A DNA stretch of 64,000 nt from a bacterium (GCA_021371935.1 JAJFVF010000019.1:23268-87267), one strand, 5' to 3'; shown: positions 8,683 to 17,808, numbered from the stretch's first letter. Notes: generated by a model not told the origin, from the sequence alone. Numbers and translations are program-made.

Positions 8683-9648
8683 ATGAAGAGGAACGTAATA
8701 TCGGGCCTGCGCAAAGTCGACTGGAGTGACGTCACAAGACAGAGTGAGTATATAAACAGCGTCATCTCTGCGCTGTGCGGCCTTGGCGAGAGCCTGGATT
8801 ATGATTATGTCTGTGCTGTTTCGGGAAGTGCATTCCGCACCTCGTTTTCAGCAGAGGGATGGAACCATGGCAATTATCATGTTATCAATACGCCGGTTAT
8901 CCTTGAGCATACTTTCAAAATGCTGGGGTACAACGTTTCACAGCACACCCGGAGTGATTATGAGACCGACAGCAGGCTTATAATGGACAGCATAGACAAG
9001 GGTGTTCCAGTCATAACCGTTGAGGGTGTAGTCTGTTGTGCTGATGCATGCGTGATATCCGGCTACGACGATGACGGCCGAGTGCTGCTGGGCTGGAACC
9101 CGTTTATGTATATTAAGGACGATCATCCTGAAGCGCCGGATGAGACAGGTTATTTCAGAAAGACGGATTGGCACAACGGTTTCTTCGCGGACGGTAAAGG
9201 GAAAATACTCATCATTGAAGGCAAGTGTGAGAAGCCTGACAAACAAACCGTTTTATCGGAGACTCTGAAGCTGATCTCACGGCTTATTCGGGAAGAGAGC
9301 CTGGTGCCGGGTCAACATAACGGTCTCGCCGCACATAAGGCTTTTGCCGATGCGCTGCTTACGTATACATGGGATGACAACGACTTGGTGTATCTTAATG
9401 TGATGTGCAACTACAAACAGTATCTCGACCGGCAGTATGCAGTCAAGTTCTTCCGCGACAACGACAGAGACGATCTGGCAGATAGCTATGAAGAGATAGC
9501 AGCGCTTTGCGCAAAGCTCGGGCAGATTATCCCGCAGGACTTCACTGCGGGTGATATGTTCAGCGACAAGGAGAATCTGAGACCATACTGCGACGTTCTG
9601 CTGCAGATACGCGATCTTGAAGAGGGAGTCCTACCTCTATTTGGCTAA
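8683..9648 (+). CDS. Cytosolic C39/BtrH-like domain protein
   Basis: The 321-residue protein is a paralogue of the preceding secreted protein without its signal peptide. It starts directly in the domain (KRNVISGLRKVDWSDVT) and keeps VSGSAFRTSF, EHTFKMLGYN, RSDYETDSRLIMDSIDKG and CVISGYDDDGRVLLGW. The residue aligned to the Cys of the secreted copy is Ser (INSVISAL), as in the sigma-factor fusion. The C-terminal third is helical (RDLEEGVLPLFG end). Start chosen at the ATG 7 nt after GGAGG; an upstream in-frame start at 8629 would translate the hairpin at 8648 and lacks a ribosome site. The pairing of one exported and one internal copy beside a sigma factor carrying the same domain suggests a signalling role; no function is known to me. 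Confidence 0.78.
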   Translation: MKRNVISGLRKVDWSDVTRQSEYINSVISALCGLGESLDYDYVCAVSGSAFRTSFSAEGWNHGNYHVINTPVILEHTFKMLGYNVSQHTRSDYETDSRLIMDSIDKGVPVITVEGVVCCADACVISGYDDDGRVLLGWNPFMYIKDDHPEAPDETGYFRKTDWHNGFFADGKGKILIIEGKCEKPDKQTVLSETLKLISRLIREESLVPGQHNGLAAHKAFADALLTYTWDDNDLVYLNVMCNYKQYLDRQYAVKFFRDNDRDDLADSYEEIAALCAKLGQIIPQDFTAGDMFSDKENLRPYCDVLLQIRDLEEGVLPLFG

Positions 9649-9759
9649 CCTGTTGTCATTCATCCTGTATATTTATGCGATGGTTTCACTACGATAGCAG
9701 GATCAGCAGGAAATACGTAGAATTATGGTTTGACAAGTAAGTGTATTACGGAGGACATT

Positions 9760-10365
9760 ATGGGGATTCTTCAATCTATTTTCGGCCCATCAAAGGATGA
9801 GATATGGAGTCAACTTGCAAATGATATGGGAGGTCTATACAAGAAAGGCGGATTCTTTGGTACCGATGTTCTTCGGTATCGCTCCGGTGAATGGGAAGTC
9901 ACGCTCGATACATATACAACTGGTAAGAACAATACAGTATACACACGAATGAGAGCACCTTTCGTAAACAAGGACGGCCTCTACTTTAGGATTTACCGAC
10001 AAGGTTTTTTTGCCACAATCGGAAAGGCTTTTGGTATGCAAGATATCGAGATCGGTGACCCGTATTTCGATGATGAGTTTATTATAAAAGGAAACAGTGA
10101 ACAGAAAATTCAGATGCTTCTTGCAGACCCGGAACTCAAGGATAGAATCCGCAGGCAGCCCGACATATGTCTTCAAGTAAAGAATGACGAAGGCTGGTTT
10201 GGAGCTAAGTTTCCCAGCGGTGTAGATGAATTGTATTTTCAGTGTTATGGAGTTCTTAAGGACAAGGAACTTCTTAAGAATTTGTTTGAGATGTTTTGCA
10301 TAACACTTCAGAGGCTTGTGCAGATCGATTCCGCATATGAGAATGATCCCAATGTCAGGCTATAA
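9760..10365 (+). CDS. Hypothetical 201-residue protein
   Basis: I do not recognise this family. The protein is soluble, with no signal peptide or membrane segment, and is mixed alpha/beta. Notable stretches are MGGLYKKGGFFGTDVLRY near the start, a central DIEIGDPYFDDEFIIKG, and a helical C-terminus (LLKNLFEMFCITLQRL). It has a good GGAGG 5 nt before the ATG. It follows the C39-like cluster after 110 nt on the same strand and may or may not belong to that transcript. An earlier in-frame start 30 nt upstream lacks a ribosome site. Confidence 0.75.
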   Translation: MGILQSIFGPSKDEIWSQLANDMGGLYKKGGFFGTDVLRYRSGEWEVTLDTYTTGKNNTVYTRMRAPFVNKDGLYFRIYRQGFFATIGKAFGMQDIEIGDPYFDDEFIIKGNSEQKIQMLLADPELKDRIRRQPDICLQVKNDEGWFGAKFPSGVDELYFQCYGVLKDKELLKNLFEMFCITLQRLVQIDSAYENDPNVRL

Positions 10366-10479
10366 AGCTCTTTATTGTGCCAAGACAGTGTCACATTGAA
10401 AAGAACCCTCAAACCATCAAACCAGGTTGACAGACAGCCCGCGAAAGTGGTAAAAATGAGCGAGGCATTAGGAGCGAGT

Positions 10480-10503
10480 TTCTAACCTCTAACCTCTAAA
10501 CGG
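10480..10503. repeat. Heptad tract, TAACCTC type
   Basis: TAACCTC is repeated with a 7-nt period (TAACCTC TAACCTC TAAACGG). Similar tracts lie before ftsL (27328) and ftsQ (43021). Confidence 0.6.
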
Positions 10504-10518
10504 CAAGGAGCGGAATCA

Positions 10519-11544
10519 ATGATTAAAGTAGGTCTGGTGGGTTTTGGCTTTATGGGCCATATGCACACCCAGTGCCATGTAGCCGCCGGCGAGAGCAAGA
10601 TAGCGGCAGTAGCCGATGTCGATCCGGCAAAGAGAGACGAAGCCAAGGAAAAGTTCGGCTGTGAGGTCTACGCGAGCATCGAAGATATGCTGGCTTCGGC
10701 AGACATCGATATGGTCGATATCTGCACTCCGACATATCAGCATGCCGGCCAGGTAATTGCAGCGGCCAACGCGGGCAAGCATATACTTTGTGAGAAGCCC
10801 ATGGCGATGACGGTCGAAGAGTGCGACAAGATGATTGATGCTGTGGCTAAAGCAGGCGTCACATTCATGATCGCCCAGGTCATTCGGTTCTGGCCTGAGT
10901 ATCAGGTTGTCAAAGAGATCGTCGATTCCGGCAAATATGGCAAGGTTCAGTGGGTAAGCGCCAGCAGGCTCAGCCCTCCGGCCAACTGGGCATGGGAAAA
11001 GTGGCTGTGGGACCCGAGCAGGAGCGGCGGCGGCGTCATGGATTTGCATGTGCACGACCAGGACTATATAGCCTATCTCATCGGCATGCCCAAGAAAATC
11101 CAGGCGCAGGGCACAAAGGGTCCCGGCGGCGGACTGGATGCCGTCCAGGCTCTGGGATGGGGTCATGCATCCGGCGCAAACAGCTATGCCGAGGGTTCGC
11201 TTATCATGTCCGAGACCTATCCATTCAACATGTCTTTGAAAGTAGTCTGCGAGAAAGCCTCAATCAAGCTCGACAGCGGCAGTGACCCATCACTGATGGT
11301 CTACCCCAATGAGGGTGAGGCATATGCTCCCGAACTTCCGAAGCAGGAAGTCGGCGAGTCCACCGAGACATCCGGCAATCTCTCATCACTTGGCGGCTAT
11401 TATAATGAGATCAAATACTTCATCGGCTGTCTGAATGCAGGCAAAAAGCCTGATGTCGTTACGCCGGAGCAGGCGCGCGATGCGGTCAAGATATGCCTTG
11501 CAATCACAAAATCTGCCGAGACCGGACAACCCGTCGAATTGTAG
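10519..11544 (+). CDS. Gfo/Idh/MocA family oxidoreductase
   Basis: The 341-residue protein has the standard two-domain layout. An N-terminal Rossmann fold binds NAD(P) (VGLVGFGFMGHMH at residues 4-16) with the catalytic-lysine motif CEKPMAMT near residue 95. A C-terminal beta-sheet domain follows, with the GGGVMDLHVHDQDY stretch near 175 that carries the conserved His/Asp pair. The family oxidises or reduces hydroxyl groups of sugars and inositols. A TIM-barrel sugar isomerase gene follows after a repeat-filled 307-nt gap, and such pairs often act in the same sugar pathway. The ATG has AAGGAG 8 nt upstream. The exact sugar cannot be told from sequence. Confidence 0.9.
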   Translation: MIKVGLVGFGFMGHMHTQCHVAAGESKIAAVADVDPAKRDEAKEKFGCEVYASIEDMLASADIDMVDICTPTYQHAGQVIAAANAGKHILCEKPMAMTVEECDKMIDAVAKAGVTFMIAQVIRFWPEYQVVKEIVDSGKYGKVQWVSASRLSPPANWAWEKWLWDPSRSGGGVMDLHVHDQDYIAYLIGMPKKIQAQGTKGPGGGLDAVQALGWGHASGANSYAEGSLIMSETYPFNMSLKVVCEKASIKLDSGSDPSLMVYPNEGEAYAPELPKQEVGESTETSGNLSSLGGYYNEIKYFIGCLNAGKKPDVVTPEQARDAVKICLAITKSAETGQPVEL

Positions 11545-11851
11545 ATTTGGTATTTGAGATGTTGTATTGATTATTTGTCTATGTGTGCGGTAATGTTGGC
11601 CTAATTCCCTCTCCTGGGGGAGAGGGTTAGGGTGAGGGCGCAATATATCGCTGAACGACATCGTAAATAATCAGAACAGCGTCTCAATTCCAGTCATTCC
11701 GAGCTTGAAATCCGAATTGCAGAATTTTATTTGTAAGAATGTAGCTGCAATTCGGATTTGCGAGGAATCTGCTTTGCATTGACTGTTGGACAGCGGGTCT
11801 GGACTTTCCACTCTCCGCTTTCCACTCTCATCTTTTTAAGGAGGGGCTACG
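11545..11851. repeat. Intergenic repeat cluster
   Basis: This 307-nt gap holds no gene. From left to right: (1) a block at 11545-11610 repeated at 25299-25365 (TTGTATTGATTATTTG core); (2) a G-rich palindrome at 11607-11641 (CCCTCTCCTGGGGGAGAGGG) also at 25260-25294 and, degenerate, at 20009; (3) a long hairpin with 15-bp perfect arms at 11708-11722 and 11745-11759 (AAATCCGAATTGCAG and complement), flanked by CATTCCGAG as in the palindromes at 51144 and 57678; (4) TGACTGTTGGACAGCGGGTC at 11780, also at 54621; (5) a heptad tract of CCACTCT type at 11805-11836. Confidence 0.7.
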
Positions 11852-12703
11852 TTGATTAAAGGAATCAGTTATTGGTCGTTCGCGGGCGGGCTGGAAGGCA
11901 CAAAGCCCATCGCGGATGCTTTTGTTGAAGCCAAGAAGGCGGGGTATGAGTCTGTTGAGCCTTGCCTTTCGGATACGGGCGATGTGAGCCTGCAGACCAC
12001 CGAAGCCAAGGCTAAAGAGATTGTAAAGGCCGCATCGGATGCAGGTGTGAAGATATCATCTGTCGCCACCGGTCTTTTCTGGGGCAAGTCGCTTACGGCC
12101 GGCGACCCCAAGGTTCGCGCCGAGGCTCTTGAGATCGGCAAGAAGCTCATCGATGTGGCTGCATGGCTTAATGCAGGTGCCGTGCTGATAGTACCGGGAG
12201 CGGTCGATGTATTCTTCGATCCGACTTCAGAAGTAGTCGAGTTCAATGATGTCTGGGATCGCGCGACTGAGGCTATCGGCAAGCTCGAGTCTCATGCCAA
12301 GGCTGCAAAGATCACCATCGGTCTGGAGAACGTATGGAACAAGTTCCTCACGGGACCCTACGAGTATAAGGCATTCATCGACCACTTCAACTCAGAGTGG
12401 GTAGGTTCGTATTTCGATGTAGGCAACTGCCTGCTCTATGGCTATCCCGAGCACTGGATCAAAGCCCTGGGCAAGCGGATCAAGAGGGTCCACTTCAAGG
12501 ACTTCCGCCGTGCAGTCGGCACAGGAGCCGGTTTTGTCGATCTGCTTTCAGGCGATGTAAACTGGCCTGCGGTGATGAAGGCGTTCAAGGAAATCGGTTA
12601 TGACGGTTTCGTCACAGCCGAGATGGTCCCTGCCTACACGCATTATCCTGAAGCCTTGATAGACAACACCTCCCGCGCGATGGACGCGATTTTGGGAAGA
12701 TAA
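11852..12703 (+). CDS. Sugar phosphate isomerase/epimerase (AP endonuclease 2-like TIM barrel)
   Basis: The 283-residue single-domain protein has the family's metal-site pattern: VEPCL near residue 34, ENVWN near 157, YFDVGNCLLYGYP near 190, RVHFKDFRR near 215 and a late AEMVP. These residues supply the Glu/Asp/His ligands of the divalent metal in xylose-isomerase-like barrels. Members isomerise or epimerise sugars and inositol derivatives. It probably works with the oxidoreductase upstream. The start is a TTG with AAGGAGGGG 7 nt before it; no ATG fits. A strong hairpin follows 27 nt after the stop. Confidence 0.88.
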   Translation: MIKGISYWSFAGGLEGTKPIADAFVEAKKAGYESVEPCLSDTGDVSLQTTEAKAKEIVKAASDAGVKISSVATGLFWGKSLTAGDPKVRAEALEIGKKLIDVAAWLNAGAVLIVPGAVDVFFDPTSEVVEFNDVWDRATEAIGKLESHAKAAKITIGLENVWNKFLTGPYEYKAFIDHFNSEWVGSYFDVGNCLLYGYPEHWIKALGKRIKRVHFKDFRRAVGTGAGFVDLLSGDVNWPAVMKAFKEIGYDGFVTAEMVPAYTHYPEALIDNTSRAMDAILGR

Positions 12704-12730
12704 AAACAAACCACAAATCTTAATATCTAT

Positions 12731-12762
12731 ATCCCTCCAGGTAGGATACCTGGAGGGATTTG
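12731..12762 (+). terminator. Perfect 13-bp CCTCCAGGTA hairpin
   Basis: ATCCCTCCAGGTA (12731-12743) pairs perfectly with TACCTGGAGGGAT (12747-12759) around GGA. The following T run is short (TTTG), so termination may be partial. Same stem family as 3270 and 37356. Confidence 0.6.
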
Positions 12763-12827
12763 AGTAAGTCTGGAACCTTAGTTTGCCGTGTAAGCGTAAA
12801 CATTTATATACGCTGCGGAGATATAAC

Positions 12828-13337
12828 ATGGGGATCGGACTAAACATCAAGCATGTAGTTTCTACTCCAGTCAAGTTGCTGCTGATTGCAATCACGATTC
12901 TTCTTGTTGGATGCTCCTCAGGTACGCCACACGTTCCGTTTACAGGGTTGCGAGAGAAATCCGTGCTCTATGATGGGTGGACTGAGTGTCCGAACGGCGA
13001 TGGCTCTTATATGAGGGCTTATCAGCTTTACCCGTTTGCTGTTAAGCGGTGGGTCGAAAGATGCAATAAGTTAGGTGAAAAATGGATATGTGGTCCAATA
13101 TACGGTCCTACGTATATCAAGGCTTTTTGCTGGAGCAAAACATACAAGTTTGATCATGGCGGGCCTGTTCCTCAATGGCCGTATAAGCAATGGCTCAAGT
13201 CGGATCAGTATTATTTTTACCTGGAATACTACAAAGAATTTAGCTACGGTGGACTGGGTAGGAATGTGCACTATTCTTCAATATGGGTGCTTGATTCCAA
13301 ATCATATCGTCTCTACCACGTTGCGGGCAGCATGTAG
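12828..13337 (+). CDS. Putative lipoprotein of unknown function
   Basis: The 169-residue protein carries a lipoprotein signal: hydrophobic residues 14-28 followed by the lipobox LVGC-SS, so the mature N-terminus would be a lipidated Cys. The mature part is rich in Trp and Tyr (GWTECPNGDGSYMRAY, WPYKQWLKSDQYYFYLEYY), suggesting a beta-rich envelope domain. I do not recognise the family. The start chosen has GGAG 8 nt upstream and puts the signal peptide at the very N-terminus. The gene precedes a putative outer-membrane barrel gene, so an envelope role is plausible. Confidence 0.65.
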   Translation: MGIGLNIKHVVSTPVKLLLIAITILLVGCSSGTPHVPFTGLREKSVLYDGWTECPNGDGSYMRAYQLYPFAVKRWVERCNKLGEKWICGPIYGPTYIKAFCWSKTYKFDHGGPVPQWPYKQWLKSDQYYFYLEYYKEFSYGGLGRNVHYSSIWVLDSKSYRLYHVAGSM

Positions 13338-13405
13338 ACTGACTGGTTCACCCCTCCTCAAACCGGGTAATAGACAGCCGAGAACTTCTATTCCTGGAGA
13401 CCTCA

Positions 13406-14116
13406 ATGAGACTGCTCCTCGGTATCATATTTTGTCTGATCTTACCGACGACGGCATCAGCATCGCTCACCAGCCAGCTCTACACAGGCGATGCGTTCAC
13501 TGTTTCTCCCGGCAAAGTCCAGCTTAGGTCATACTATAATTCCAGCTTCGGTGGACCTCAGCGTGTAGTGGGAGGCTCTTTCACATTCGGCGCCACAAAG
13601 AGCGTTGACGCAAAGCTGAGTTACGGATATCTGTGGAACAATGCCGGCCAGGATGTGCGCATCGGTCCCAATATCGGTGTGAAATGGCGCTTTATAGGAG
13701 ATGGGGTCCGCAAGCCTTCTGCGGCAGTCTCCACGCTTTATGCGATCAATGAGGGTATAGGCGGCGAGTCGCACAAGAACGATTTCGGCTCCTTGCTGAT
13801 CGTGCAGTATCCGGTGGCGCCCATGGTCTATCTTGCCAATTTTGGGCATGTATGGGTCGGAGATGAAGATGCTTTCGACCTAAGATACGTCTCATTTGCT
13901 GCGGGCAGATTTTTTTCCGGTCGCAGACTCGGTGCTCTGGAATATTCACAGTTATCCCGACTCGGAAGACCGTATGGCCGGCATACGAACCAGGTAACCG
14001 CCGCATTTGCATATTCTTCAAATGAGTCTCTGACCTATACCGGCCAACTCGGCTATCTATGGTCCGGCCTGAACAGTAACTACAACCTGACTCTGGGCAT
14101 CAGTTTGTATCTATAA
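13406..14116 (+). CDS. Putative outer-membrane beta-barrel protein
   Basis: The 236-residue protein starts with a signal peptide (MRLLLGIIFCLILPTTASA). The remainder alternates polar and aromatic residues in short strands (VQLRSYYNSSF, DAKLSYGYLW, YTGQLGYLWSGL, NYNLTLGISLYL) and ends on a strand with Tyr then Leu at the C-terminus, as barrel proteins do for BAM recognition. That supports an outer membrane in this organism. There is no plug or enzyme motif. GGAG lies 8 nt before the ATG. It converges with the radical SAM gene on the other strand, 25 nt away. Confidence 0.6.
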   Translation: MRLLLGIIFCLILPTTASASLTSQLYTGDAFTVSPGKVQLRSYYNSSFGGPQRVVGGSFTFGATKSVDAKLSYGYLWNNAGQDVRIGPNIGVKWRFIGDGVRKPSAAVSTLYAINEGIGGESHKNDFGSLLIVQYPVAPMVYLANFGHVWVGDEDAFDLRYVSFAAGRFFSGRRLGALEYSQLSRLGRPYGRHTNQVTAAFAYSSNESLTYTGQLGYLWSGLNSNYNLTLGISLYL

Positions 14117-14141
14117 GACCCGGTTTGAGTCGGAAGCGCAT

Positions 14142-15575
14142 TCAGCCCTTGATCCCAAGAGACGAATACTCTTGCGCCGTCTCATATTCGATCTCGCTGT
14201 CCGGGTCGATATCCGCCAGCTGCGTAAACTTCTCGACAGGGTAGGGGAATGGCCCGTCAAATGGGATTTTGTCTATCCATTTCGATCGGAAATCAGGGTC
14301 TTGCATCCGGCAGCTATTCTTGTGATTGCAGTAACCATCATGACTGATCATCCGCTTCCATATTGTCTCGATGCTTTCATCTCTGGCGTTGCCGAAAGCA
14401 AGAGGCGTAAAGTCGCACGGTGTCACCTCACCATAGGCGGTCATATAGAACTGACACCACCCCGCATAACACCCTATGCCGGTCGGTCCATTCACATGAG
14501 CCTGCGTAATCACCTGCGGCAGCGGATGTCCCTCATTATATTTGTTTTCTATCCTGCATAGTTCGGCTTTGTCTTCGTCTGTAAGCAAATGTTTTCTGTC
14601 TTCGTGGAGAAGCCTGCCTGTCGGGACGACATCGAAGATGGTGATCTCATCGAACCCATATTTCTTTGTCATTTCGATCAGCTCGACCACCTGCCCGTTT
14701 CTTAGGCGCTCAGGCGTTGCATATGTGGAGATTCCAGTAAGGATTCCGGCTTCTTTAGCGCGAGTCAGCCCTTCGATTGCTTTGTCGAAACATCCCGGCA
14801 CACGTCTCATCTCATCGTGCTGGCTCGCATTTGGTGAATCGATCGAGACATGGATGAACCATAACCCTGCATCCACAAGTCTCTTGATGTTTTCCTCGCT
14901 GAGCAACAGCCCATTAGAGAAAATTCCGACCACGGCCTCGCTCTTGTCGACCCAGTCGATCAGCTCGAATATGTCGGGTCTAAGCAGCGGCTCTCCACCG
15001 GTGAATATGATGGTGACTGCTCCCAGCTGTTCGGATTCGCGCACAATCCTTTTCCAGTCCTGAGTCGTCATCTCAGGCTCATGCTGGCGTTTGAATCGAG
15101 CGGCACTGCAGTGGATGCAGTTGGCCTGGCATCTGGTAGTGACCTGAAGAGTGCATACGGTTGGCTGGGGGTGCCCGTCCATTTCGAGTGAGAGCCTGCT
15201 GCCCAGCAATTTCATGGACGCATTTGTCGGCACAGGCGGCTGATATGAGGTATATACGAGAGTCCCATTACGCATCATCAACGGCTTGCCGCGGTTTCTG
15301 ATAGCGTTCTGAACACCTTCAACGGCTTCTTTAGCTTGAGGAAGTTTGCCCATTGGACCGGTCGGTGACGCTGAAAACATTCCATCTTCAGCGATCACGG
15401 TCTTCATGCCCAGCAGTTCAATTTCTCTGCCTCCCTTAAGGGTGCCTGCCGCCGCGATTGCTTTAACCAGTTTGTTGTCTTTGAGGTGTGATCCAAAAAC
15501 TCGTGCAATAGGACCTGAGAAATGCAATGGACTGCCCGGCTTGACTTTGAGGAGTGAAAAATGTTCTGTGCGCAA
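14142..15575 (-). CDS. Radical SAM/SPASM-type protein with extra N-terminal domain
   Basis: The 477-residue protein binds a 4Fe-4S cluster through Cys149, Cys153 and Cys156 (CQANCIHC), with the SAM-binding FTGGEPLL near 190. The C-terminal part has a SPASM-like set of cysteines (GCYAGWCQFYMTAYGEVTPCDF, then CNHKNSC), used by peptide- or coenzyme-modifying enzymes to hold extra clusters. Residues 1-135 form an additional domain that I do not recognise. TTG start with GGGAG 9 nt upstream. No precursor peptide or other maturase was seen nearby, so the substrate is open. Confidence 0.8.
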   Translation of the reverse strand: MRTEHFSLLKVKPGSPLHFSGPIARVFGSHLKDNKLVKAIAAAGTLKGGREIELLGMKTVIAEDGMFSASPTGPMGKLPQAKEAVEGVQNAIRNRGKPLMMRNGTLVYTSYQPPVPTNASMKLLGSRLSLEMDGHPQPTVCTLQVTTRCQANCIHCSAARFKRQHEPEMTTQDWKRIVRESEQLGAVTIIFTGGEPLLRPDIFELIDWVDKSEAVVGIFSNGLLLSEENIKRLVDAGLWFIHVSIDSPNASQHDEMRRVPGCFDKAIEGLTRAKEAGILTGISTYATPERLRNGQVVELIEMTKKYGFDEITIFDVVPTGRLLHEDRKHLLTDEDKAELCRIENKYNEGHPLPQVITQAHVNGPTGIGCYAGWCQFYMTAYGEVTPCDFTPLAFGNARDESIETIWKRMISHDGYCNHKNSCRMQDPDFRSKWIDKIPFDGPFPYPVEKFTQLADIDPDSEIEYETAQEYSSLGIKG

Positions 15576-15744
15576 TGGTCTTTCTCCCTCTACAAGTGGT
15601 ATATGTAGTCACCCGGCTCTTACCCGGATCAAGGCTCACCCAAACGGCCAGAACACAATTAACTGTTATTTCTACGCCAGCTAGCTTGAATCCTCCTTTT
15701 TATGACAATATTGCCTCTGTTGGATCATATTGCACTGTTTGTTG

Positions 15745-17808
15745 TCAGATTCCTTTCGCCCAGTTTTCCCATTGCTCACGTATTTTGATCGCAGCTTGGC
15801 CTTCCGCGACCAGAGTCAGCCTGTCTCCAGCTTGCAAGATAGTATCGCCGCGTGGGAGTATAGCCTTGCCTCCTCGCTCGACTGATACAATCAACGCATC
15901 TTTTGATACTCCAAGATCAGCCACACATCTACCCTGCCATGGCGAATTATGGTCCAGTGTGAGAGTAAGTGGCGTAATACCCGGTGATTCCACATCCACA
16001 GAGAATGCTGCTGACTGAGTTGCTTTCTCACGTCTGCGCAGATTCGCCGCATATGCTTCGATAATATCGCTTCGGCGCAGTATTCCGATCAGCTTGTCCG
16101 GGTCTGAACGATCCACAACCGGCAGTCTGCCGACGTTGCCGACGCCGAACTGCTTTATGGCCTCATGCAGGCTCTGATCTGGTCGAACGGTTCTAGCCGG
16201 ACAGGTCGCGATGTCGCGCACTGTGAGTCCATCGATCTGATCCTCGGATACCGATTCAATATCTTTGAGAGTCACGATTCCCCAGAGTCTGTCGTTATTA
16301 ATAGTGACCGGGTAACCATGATGGCCGCTATCGGTAAATTTCTGAATAAGCTCACCCAGCGGCATATCGACGTCGACGGTCTCGAAATCTCTTGTCATAG
16401 CCCTGCCGACGGTTATATTGTCCAGCCGGTCGATTGCGCGTGACTTGGTGAGGTCAATACCTCGCTTGAGGAGTTTGAGGGTATATATATCTGCCCTATG
16501 CATATGATCGCATATAAGTGCGCTGATAACGACCGCGGCCATAAGCGGCAGCATTACGTTATAATCCTTAGTCATCTCGAATATGATTAGGATCGCTGTC
16601 ATTGGTGCTCGAACCGCTCCCGCAAAGAATGCACCCATTGCCACGAGCGCATATGCTCCAGGTCCCGCGGTTATGTGCGGAAAGAAAACATTTGCGATAT
16701 GGCCGAACGTGTATCCCAGCGCGCAGCCGATATATAGCGCTGGTGCGAACGTCCCGCCTGATCCACCCGATCCCAATGTCAGCGATGTCGCCACCATCTT
16801 TCCAAGGATCAAAAATGCCATCATAACCACTGCGGCTTTTCCAGCGAGCGCCCAGGTCATAGTATCGTATCCGCCTGCCAGGACTCTCGGCATCCATAGT
16901 GCCATAATTCCGACCATCGCGCCACCGATGACTGGTTTTATTGGCCACCATATGCGAATTTTCTGGAAGAGAGCCTCAGTGCCATGGAACATTTTGATGA
17001 AGAGTATGGCTGCAAATGCGCAGAATACTCCCATCAGTATGTAGAGTGGCAGTTCCCATGCGCTCTTGAGTGAATACTTAGGGACCACGAACGCGGGGTT
17101 GTTGCCGAGGAATGCATGCGATACTGTCGCCGAGGCCACTGTAGCCAGCACGACCCCACCGAACGAGCGTGAGTTAAACGTCCGCAGCACGACTTCCAGT
17201 GCAAAGAGTGCGCCACCTATTGGAGCATTGAATGCCGAAGCGATTGCTCCTGCCGATCCGCATGCAACCAGCAGCCTGATCTTCTCGTCACCGAGCCTGA
17301 GTATTTGTCCGACTGATGAGCCGATACATGCGCCCACCTGCACCATTGGTCCTTCTCTGCCTGCGGACCCGCCCGAGCCTATTGTAATAGCTGATGTGAC
17401 GATCTTTGTGGCTATGAAGCTTGCGCGTATTTTCCCGCCATTTTCAGCGACTGCCGCCATAATCTCCGGCACACCATCGCCACCTTTACCTCCTGCCAGG
17501 TAATATACCAGCAGTCCGCACACGAGTCCGCCGAGTGAGGTTGACACAATTACCCACAGAGACCCGATTGTGGGCATCAGATTGTGTGTTCCTCCCATAA
17601 ACAGCCACTTTGCCCATGCGATCATATGGACATAAAGCACTGCTCCCAGTCCTGCGCCTGCCCCGACAAGCAGTGACAGGGCTATCAGGCCGGTGGTTTC
17701 TGATGTCTGGAAGTAATCGCGTATTTTTGCGGCGGTGGGGAACAGATTTTCCGAATTGGTAACTTTAGGGTGCGTAGTTTTTTCATTAGGGCGCTGCTGC
17801 AGCGACAT
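15745..17808 (-). CDS. ClC-type chloride channel/transporter with CBS and TrkA-C domains
   Basis: The 687-residue protein has about ten membrane helices in residues 40-440 with ClC signature motifs: GSGGSAGREGPMVQ (helix N-termini lining the anion path) and GSGGSGGTFAPALYIG. Two CBS domains follow (about 465-525 and 530-590), which bind adenosine nucleotides and gate transport, then a TrkA-C-like domain (610-680, DALIVSVERGGKAILPRGDT). Such CBS-TrkA-C forms are usual in environmental bacteria. It moves Cl-, possibly in exchange for H+. The ATG has only a weak ribosome site. The radical SAM gene lies 170 nt downstream. Confidence 0.9.
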   Translation of the reverse strand: MSLQQRPNEKTTHPKVTNSENLFPTAAKIRDYFQTSETTGLIALSLLVGAGAGLGAVLYVHMIAWAKWLFMGGTHNLMPTIGSLWVIVSTSLGGLVCGLLVYYLAGGKGGDGVPEIMAAVAENGGKIRASFIATKIVTSAITIGSGGSAGREGPMVQVGACIGSSVGQILRLGDEKIRLLVACGSAGAIASAFNAPIGGALFALEVVLRTFNSRSFGGVVLATVASATVSHAFLGNNPAFVVPKYSLKSAWELPLYILMGVFCAFAAILFIKMFHGTEALFQKIRIWWPIKPVIGGAMVGIMALWMPRVLAGGYDTMTWALAGKAAVVMMAFLILGKMVATSLTLGSGGSGGTFAPALYIGCALGYTFGHIANVFFPHITAGPGAYALVAMGAFFAGAVRAPMTAILIIFEMTKDYNVMLPLMAAVVISALICDHMHRADIYTLKLLKRGIDLTKSRAIDRLDNITVGRAMTRDFETVDVDMPLGELIQKFTDSGHHGYPVTINNDRLWGIVTLKDIESVSEDQIDGLTVRDIATCPARTVRPDQSLHEAIKQFGVGNVGRLPVVDRSDPDKLIGILRRSDIIEAYAANLRRREKATQSAAFSVDVESPGITPLTLTLDHNSPWQGRCVADLGVSKDALIVSVERGGKAILPRGDTILQAGDRLTLVAEGQAAIKIREQWENWAKGI

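Noticed and set aside
10400..13380. Shared words AAACC-GGT-AGACAGCC at about 10412 and 13360
   Set aside because: Only about 20 nt with mismatches; could be chance.
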